From NCBI RefSeq assembly GCF_003258705.1, contig NZ_CP029480.1, forward strand, positions 4,836,001-4,900,000: a DNA stretch of 64,000 nucleotides. The letters run 5' to 3'. The DNA is from Arcticibacterium luteifluviistationis (lineage in GTDB: Bacteria; Bacteroidota; Bacteroidia; Cytophagales; Spirosomataceae). Shown here piece by piece: positions 60,673 through 64,000 of this stretch. Below the pieces are notes generated by a model. It worked only from the letters and a program-made list of their open reading frames with translations. It was not told where the DNA came from and made no database searches. Every line of letters begins with the position of its first letter. Positions within the stretch are counted from its first letter, which is position 1. A program made the translations under genes and the position numbers.

Positions 60673-61710
60673 ATGAGTTTCCTGAACGACAATAACTGGA
60701 AAGATAAAATCTCTCATACCACCCAAATAGGTGGTATAGAAACTTCTATTTTAGACAATGGACTAGGCAAAGGCACCAGAATAGCTTGGATAAATACAGG
60801 AACTGGCCTACGTTTTAAAGTGGTTTTGGATAGAGGAATGGACATTGTAGATGCCTTTTTTAATGAGCATTCTTTGGCATGGATAAGCCATAACGGCGTT
60901 ACCGCTCCTCAGCCATTTTCAGACGAAGGCATTGACTGGCTAAAGACTTTCTCGGGAGGTTTATTAACCACCTGCGGACTATCAAATGTAGGAGGGCCTA
61001 ATGAAGATGAGTTTGGCAAAAGAGGCTTACATGGCAGAGTAAGTAATATTTCTGCCGAAATAGAATCCATCATTCAGCCTGACCCTTTGGTAGGTAAAAT
61101 GGATATGAGCATCACAGGAATCATTAAAGAATCTACTGTTTTTGGAAGTAACCTAGAATTAAGAAGAACCATTTCCTGCACTTTAGGTACTTCAGAAATT
61201 AGAATAAGTGACGAAGTAATCAATAGAGGAAACACCACGGTTCCTGTCATGGTGCTTTATCATGTAAACTTTGGTTATCCGCTGGTAGACGAAGATTCCA
61301 AAATCAATTGGGATGGTGACTGGAAGGCTCGTGACACTAAATCAGAAGATATCTTCAAAGATGGCAATGACTTCAAAACCTGCCCTCCTCCCCTAGCGGA
61401 TCATGACGGACCTGGCGAAGCGGCAGCTTATATAGAAATGAACACCGACAGCGAAGGTTTTTCTAACTGCGGTATAAGCAATGAAAAAATAAACCTAGCC
61501 GTTAATCTTAAATATAAAAAAGACCAACTACCAGCATTCTGCAATTGGCAGCACTGGGGCAAAGGCGAATATGTGACAGGTTTAGAACCTGGAACAAATT
61601 TACCTATCGGTCAAAAACAGGCAAGAGAAGATGGTACACTCCAATTTCTCAAACCATTTGAATCAAAAAAAATAGACTTAGCATTTAATATTTCAACCGT
61701 AAAAGAATAA
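60673..61710 (+). CDS. DUF4432 (aldose 1-epimerase-like) protein
   Basis: 345 residues from ATG 60673; a TTG in frame 21 bases upstream would overlap the hydrolase and is not favoured. RFKVVLDRGMDIVDAFFNEHSLAWISHNGVTAPQPF and LLTTCGLSNVGGPNEDEFGKRGLHGRVSNI are DUF4432 motifs; these are galactose-mutarotase-like beta-sandwich proteins. VMVLYHVNFGYPLVDEDS and QHWGKGEYVTGLEPGTNLPIG follow. Probably converts alpha/beta anomers of a sugar intermediate. It starts two bases after the hydrolase stop. Confidence 0.85.
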   Translation: MSFLNDNNWKDKISHTTQIGGIETSILDNGLGKGTRIAWINTGTGLRFKVVLDRGMDIVDAFFNEHSLAWISHNGVTAPQPFSDEGIDWLKTFSGGLLTTCGLSNVGGPNEDEFGKRGLHGRVSNISAEIESIIQPDPLVGKMDMSITGIIKESTVFGSNLELRRTISCTLGTSEIRISDEVINRGNTTVPVMVLYHVNFGYPLVDEDSKINWDGDWKARDTKSEDIFKDGNDFKTCPPPLADHDGPGEAAAYIEMNTDSEGFSNCGISNEKINLAVNLKYKKDQLPAFCNWQHWGKGEYVTGLEPGTNLPIGQKQAREDGTLQFLKPFESKKIDLAFNISTVKE

Positions 61711-61721
61711 CAAATAAGAAA

Positions 61722-62930
61722 ATGAGTAATATAGCAAAGGCACTAGAGCAAGGAAAAGGAATTTTAAGATTGACCCCAACGTGGGTTCCTCGTTCTTTTT
61801 GTGTCCCTGGAAGAAGAATAAAACTACACCCAGACGATTATTACGTGCTAGGTGGTGAGCGTGGCGGAATTGATGAGCGATGGTTATCTTCTACTTGTGC
61901 TGCCGAAAATGGCCCATTAACTAGCGAAAACGAAGGTTTGAGTCATGTAGTTTATAATGATGGCGAAAAAGACATTCTAGTAACCCTTAAAGACGCCATT
62001 GACGAATTAAAAGGAGAAATCATAGGAGATAGACTTTGGGACGAATACAAAAGCTGGCCTATGTACTCTAAGTTTTTTGATAACATGGGGCCACTTCCTC
62101 ATCATATCCATCATAATGACGAAAAAGCAGCATTAGTTGGTCAAAATGGTAAGCCAGAAGCTTATTATTTCCCTCCTCAGCTTAATAATCACGGTGGAGA
62201 TTTCCCTTATACATTCTTTGGAATAACACCGGGTACTACAAAAGAGCAAATCAAGGAATGCTTGATGAACTTCTCAAAAGGCGATAATAAAATTACTAAT
62301 TACTCGGCTGCACAAAGATTAGAGCCAGGTACAGGATGGTATGTTCCACCAGGAGTATTGCACGCACCGGGCAGCCTTTGTACGTATGAACCACAGAAAG
62401 CTTCCGACATTTTTGCGATGTATCAAAGCTTGGTGAACGAAGCCATTGTTCCTGAAGAATTACTTTGGAAAGGAACACCAAAAGACAAAATTGGCGATTA
62501 TGATGAACTAGTAAGTGTGATAGACTGGGAGCTTAACACAGACCCAAATATTGTAGAAAAGTTCTTCATGCTGCCTAAGCCAGTAAAACCAGTAGCTGAA
62601 ATGGAAGCTGAAGGCTATATTGATAACTGGATATGCTATAAAGCCACAGATTTCAGTGCGAAAGAATTAACCATTCTTCCGGGTGCTACAGTTACGGTGA
62701 AAGATTCTGCCGCTTATGGAATGATAGTAATGCAAGGTCACGGAAAAATGGGCGAATGGAACATAGAAACACCAGCTTTGATAAGATTCGGGCAGCTGAC
62801 TAATGACGAGTTTTTTGTTACAGAAAAAGCAGCCAAAGAAGGGGTAACTATTACCAACTATTCGGCAAATGACCCTATAGTAATCTTAAAGCACTTTGGA
62901 CCTAACAATCCAGACTTAGTGATAGAATAA
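61722..62930 (+). CDS. Cupin sugar isomerase (mannose-6-phosphate isomerase-like)
   Basis: 402 residues. [27 protein letters not shown] contains paired His on a cupin metal strand; [29 protein letters not shown] is the second metal/PMI-like motif (compare PPGTVHA in type I/II PMI proteins). A second, degenerate cupin half follows ([30 protein letters not shown]). Related to ManA-like isomerases but not a canonical one (sequence order differs). Probably isomerises a pathway sugar in the cytoplasm. 11 bases after DUF4432. Confidence 0.68.
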   Translation: MSNIAKALEQGKGILRLTPTWVPRSFCVPGRRIKLHPDDYYVLGGERGGIDERWLSSTCAAENGPLTSENEGLSHVVYNDGEKDILVTLKDAIDELKGEIIGDRLWDEYKSWPMYSKFFDNMGPLPHHIHHNDEKAALVGQNGKPEAYYFPPQLNNHGGDFPYTFFGITPGTTKEQIKECLMNFSKGDNKITNYSAAQRLEPGTGWYVPPGVLHAPGSLCTYEPQKASDIFAMYQSLVNEAIVPEELLWKGTPKDKIGDYDELVSVIDWELNTDPNIVEKFFMLPKPVKPVAEMEAEGYIDNWICYKATDFSAKELTILPGATVTVKDSAAYGMIVMQGHGKMGEWNIETPALIRFGQLTNDEFFVTEKAAKEGVTITNYSANDPIVILKHFGPNNPDLVIE

Positions 62931-62959
62931 AACAAATTTTCAACCCAAATTATAGAATA

Positions 62960-63994
62960 ATGAGTAATAATAATTATCCAAAGCTCCATAATGCTACATG
63001 GCCAGGAATAGTAGGAAAAGGACCAGATTCTGAGCCTACCATTGCCCTAGATAACATGTTAAAAATGACTGCCGCTGCCGAGGTTGACGGTGTCAAATTT
63101 GACGGTGTAGACATTGGTCTTTTTGACCCACATTATGATTTAGATACTTCTGATGATGGTGTTAAAAGATTGGCTGACAAAGTAGCAGCTTATGACCTAG
63201 AAATAGGAACCTTAGTAGCTCCTATCTGGGGAGGTCCTGCAATGGGAACCAAAGAGCAGCGTACAGAATTTGTAGAAATGGTACGTAAATCATGTGAGGT
63301 AGGTCAAAAACTTAGAGCACTTGGTATCAGACCAAATGGCGTAGTAAGAATAGATTCTGCCAGCAGTGTAGCCGACTGGGCAAAAGACCCAAAAGCTAAT
63401 TCAAAACTGATAGCAGAAACTTTCCGCGAAGCTTGTGATGTAGCTGCAGATTTTGGAGAAAGATTAGCCGCCGAAGGTGAAATTTGCTGGGGAGGCATGC
63501 AAAGCATGGATTATATGCTTGAAACCTTCGAAATGGTAGATAGAAAAAACATTGGTTTCCAAGCCGACATGTCGCATACTACACTCTATCTGTTAGGCTA
63601 CAACGCTCCTGAGCATAGAGTTTTACCAAAAGACTTTAACTGGGACGACCGTGAAACTTTCTTAGCAGGACTTAAGAAAATAACGGATAAACTAAGACCA
63701 TGGACTATAGATTTCCATGTGGCTCAAAATGACGGTACTGTTCACGGAACTGGCTCTCATGACAAAACTGGCCGCCACTGTCAAGCTACTGACCCTAATG
63801 GTAAGTTAGACATTGCTAATGACGCTGGTTACTGGTTAAGAGATGGCTCAGGAGAATTGACTAAAGCATTCAAGCATATTTGCTGGGATGGCTGCATGTT
63901 CTCAAACGACATCATGACACAGCCTAAAACGTGGAATGATATCTTGGCAGCAATGATTAAAGTAAGAGAGCAGCACGGCTGGAACGAAGCCTAG
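62960..63994 (+). CDS. Sugar isomerase/epimerase, TIM barrel (xylose isomerase-like)
   Basis: 344 residues. [60 protein letters not shown] (metal Glu region), [15 protein letters not shown] (Asp/His) and [25 protein letters not shown] (His-rich) fit the AP_endonuc_2/xylose isomerase-like fold. It is complete and ends at 63994, six bases before the window end; the operon probably continues beyond. Substrate unknown. Confidence 0.8.
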   Translation: MSNNNYPKLHNATWPGIVGKGPDSEPTIALDNMLKMTAAAEVDGVKFDGVDIGLFDPHYDLDTSDDGVKRLADKVAAYDLEIGTLVAPIWGGPAMGTKEQRTEFVEMVRKSCEVGQKLRALGIRPNGVVRIDSASSVADWAKDPKANSKLIAETFREACDVAADFGERLAAEGEICWGGMQSMDYMLETFEMVDRKNIGFQADMSHTTLYLLGYNAPEHRVLPKDFNWDDRETFLAGLKKITDKLRPWTIDFHVAQNDGTVHGTGSHDKTGRHCQATDPNGKLDIANDAGYWLRDGSGELTKAFKHICWDGCMFSNDIMTQPKTWNDILAAMIKVREQHGWNEA

Positions 63995-64000
63995 AAGCTC

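Overview
The window is chromosomal DNA from a member of the Bacteroidota, most likely a cytophagal or flavobacterial environmental heterotroph. The evidence is a SusC/SusD pair, many lipoproteins, formylglycine-type sulfatases, an OmpA-like coiled-coil lipoprotein, a 3-coathanger-type C-terminus, PVC-style cytochrome genes and TAnnTTTG promoter elements. The genus cannot be named from the sequence alone.

Layout. 1-1.3 kb: the end of an M28 peptidase and a ParD/ParE toxin-antitoxin pair. 1.35-8.6 kb: an eight-repeat VCBS/FG-GAP lipoprotein, a HExxH lipoprotein, a large glycoside-hydrolase-like lipoprotein of unknown family and a sulfatase. 8.6-11.6 kb: a TetR-controlled ABC export operon with twin operators around its promoter. 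11.8-32.7 kb: mostly housekeeping and cell-envelope genes (DUF4377-META lipoprotein, sorbosone dehydrogenase-like protein, heparinase-like lyase, M3 oligopeptidase, DEAD-box helicase, Cys-type deiodinase-like protein, malate:quinone oxidoreductase, ELWxxDGT protein, esterase, UvrB, OmpA lipoprotein, DUF2461, MarC, peroxiredoxin, thioredoxin). 32.7-38.2 kb: a phosphate-uptake region with a Porin_O_P-type porin, two short PiT-like paralogues and a full PiT transporter. The three transporters share a 29-bp upstream motif. 38.3-40.1 kb: ispF and an amidohydrolase.

40.2-43.5 kb is the accessory hotspot. A REP-associated tyrosine transposase (RAYT) gene is split immediately after its HUH motif by an 1845-nt group II intron carrying its own reverse transcriptase/maturase. 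Joining the predicted splice sites restores a 152-residue transposase. Directly upstream of the RAYT start is an array of about 0.9 kb of REP-like hairpins in repeated composite modules, including a perfect 118-bp duplication. A 237-bp palindromic element at 18.1 kb carries related hairpin tips.

43.6-64 kb is a carbohydrate-utilisation region: a FGGY (xylulokinase-like) kinase, a second DEAD-box helicase, thiol peroxidase and a GntR regulator. These are followed by an apparently co-directional SusC-SusD-PVC cytochrome-sulfatase-DUF1080-epimerase-epimerase-hydrolase-DUF4432-cupin-isomerase run. The likely logic is import of a (sulfated) glycan or glycoside through SusCD, desulfation, cleavage through DUF1080/3-keto chemistry, then isomerisation and epimerisation of the released sugar. 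The substrate is not determined.

No rRNA, tRNA, CRISPR array or replication origin was seen. Where a predicted frame began with TTG upstream of a better ATG (helicase at 19.5 kb, PiT, SusC, second sulfatase, an epimerase, the DUF4432 gene), I moved the start to the ATG. I also moved uvrB and the thioredoxin to internal ATGs that fit their families better.
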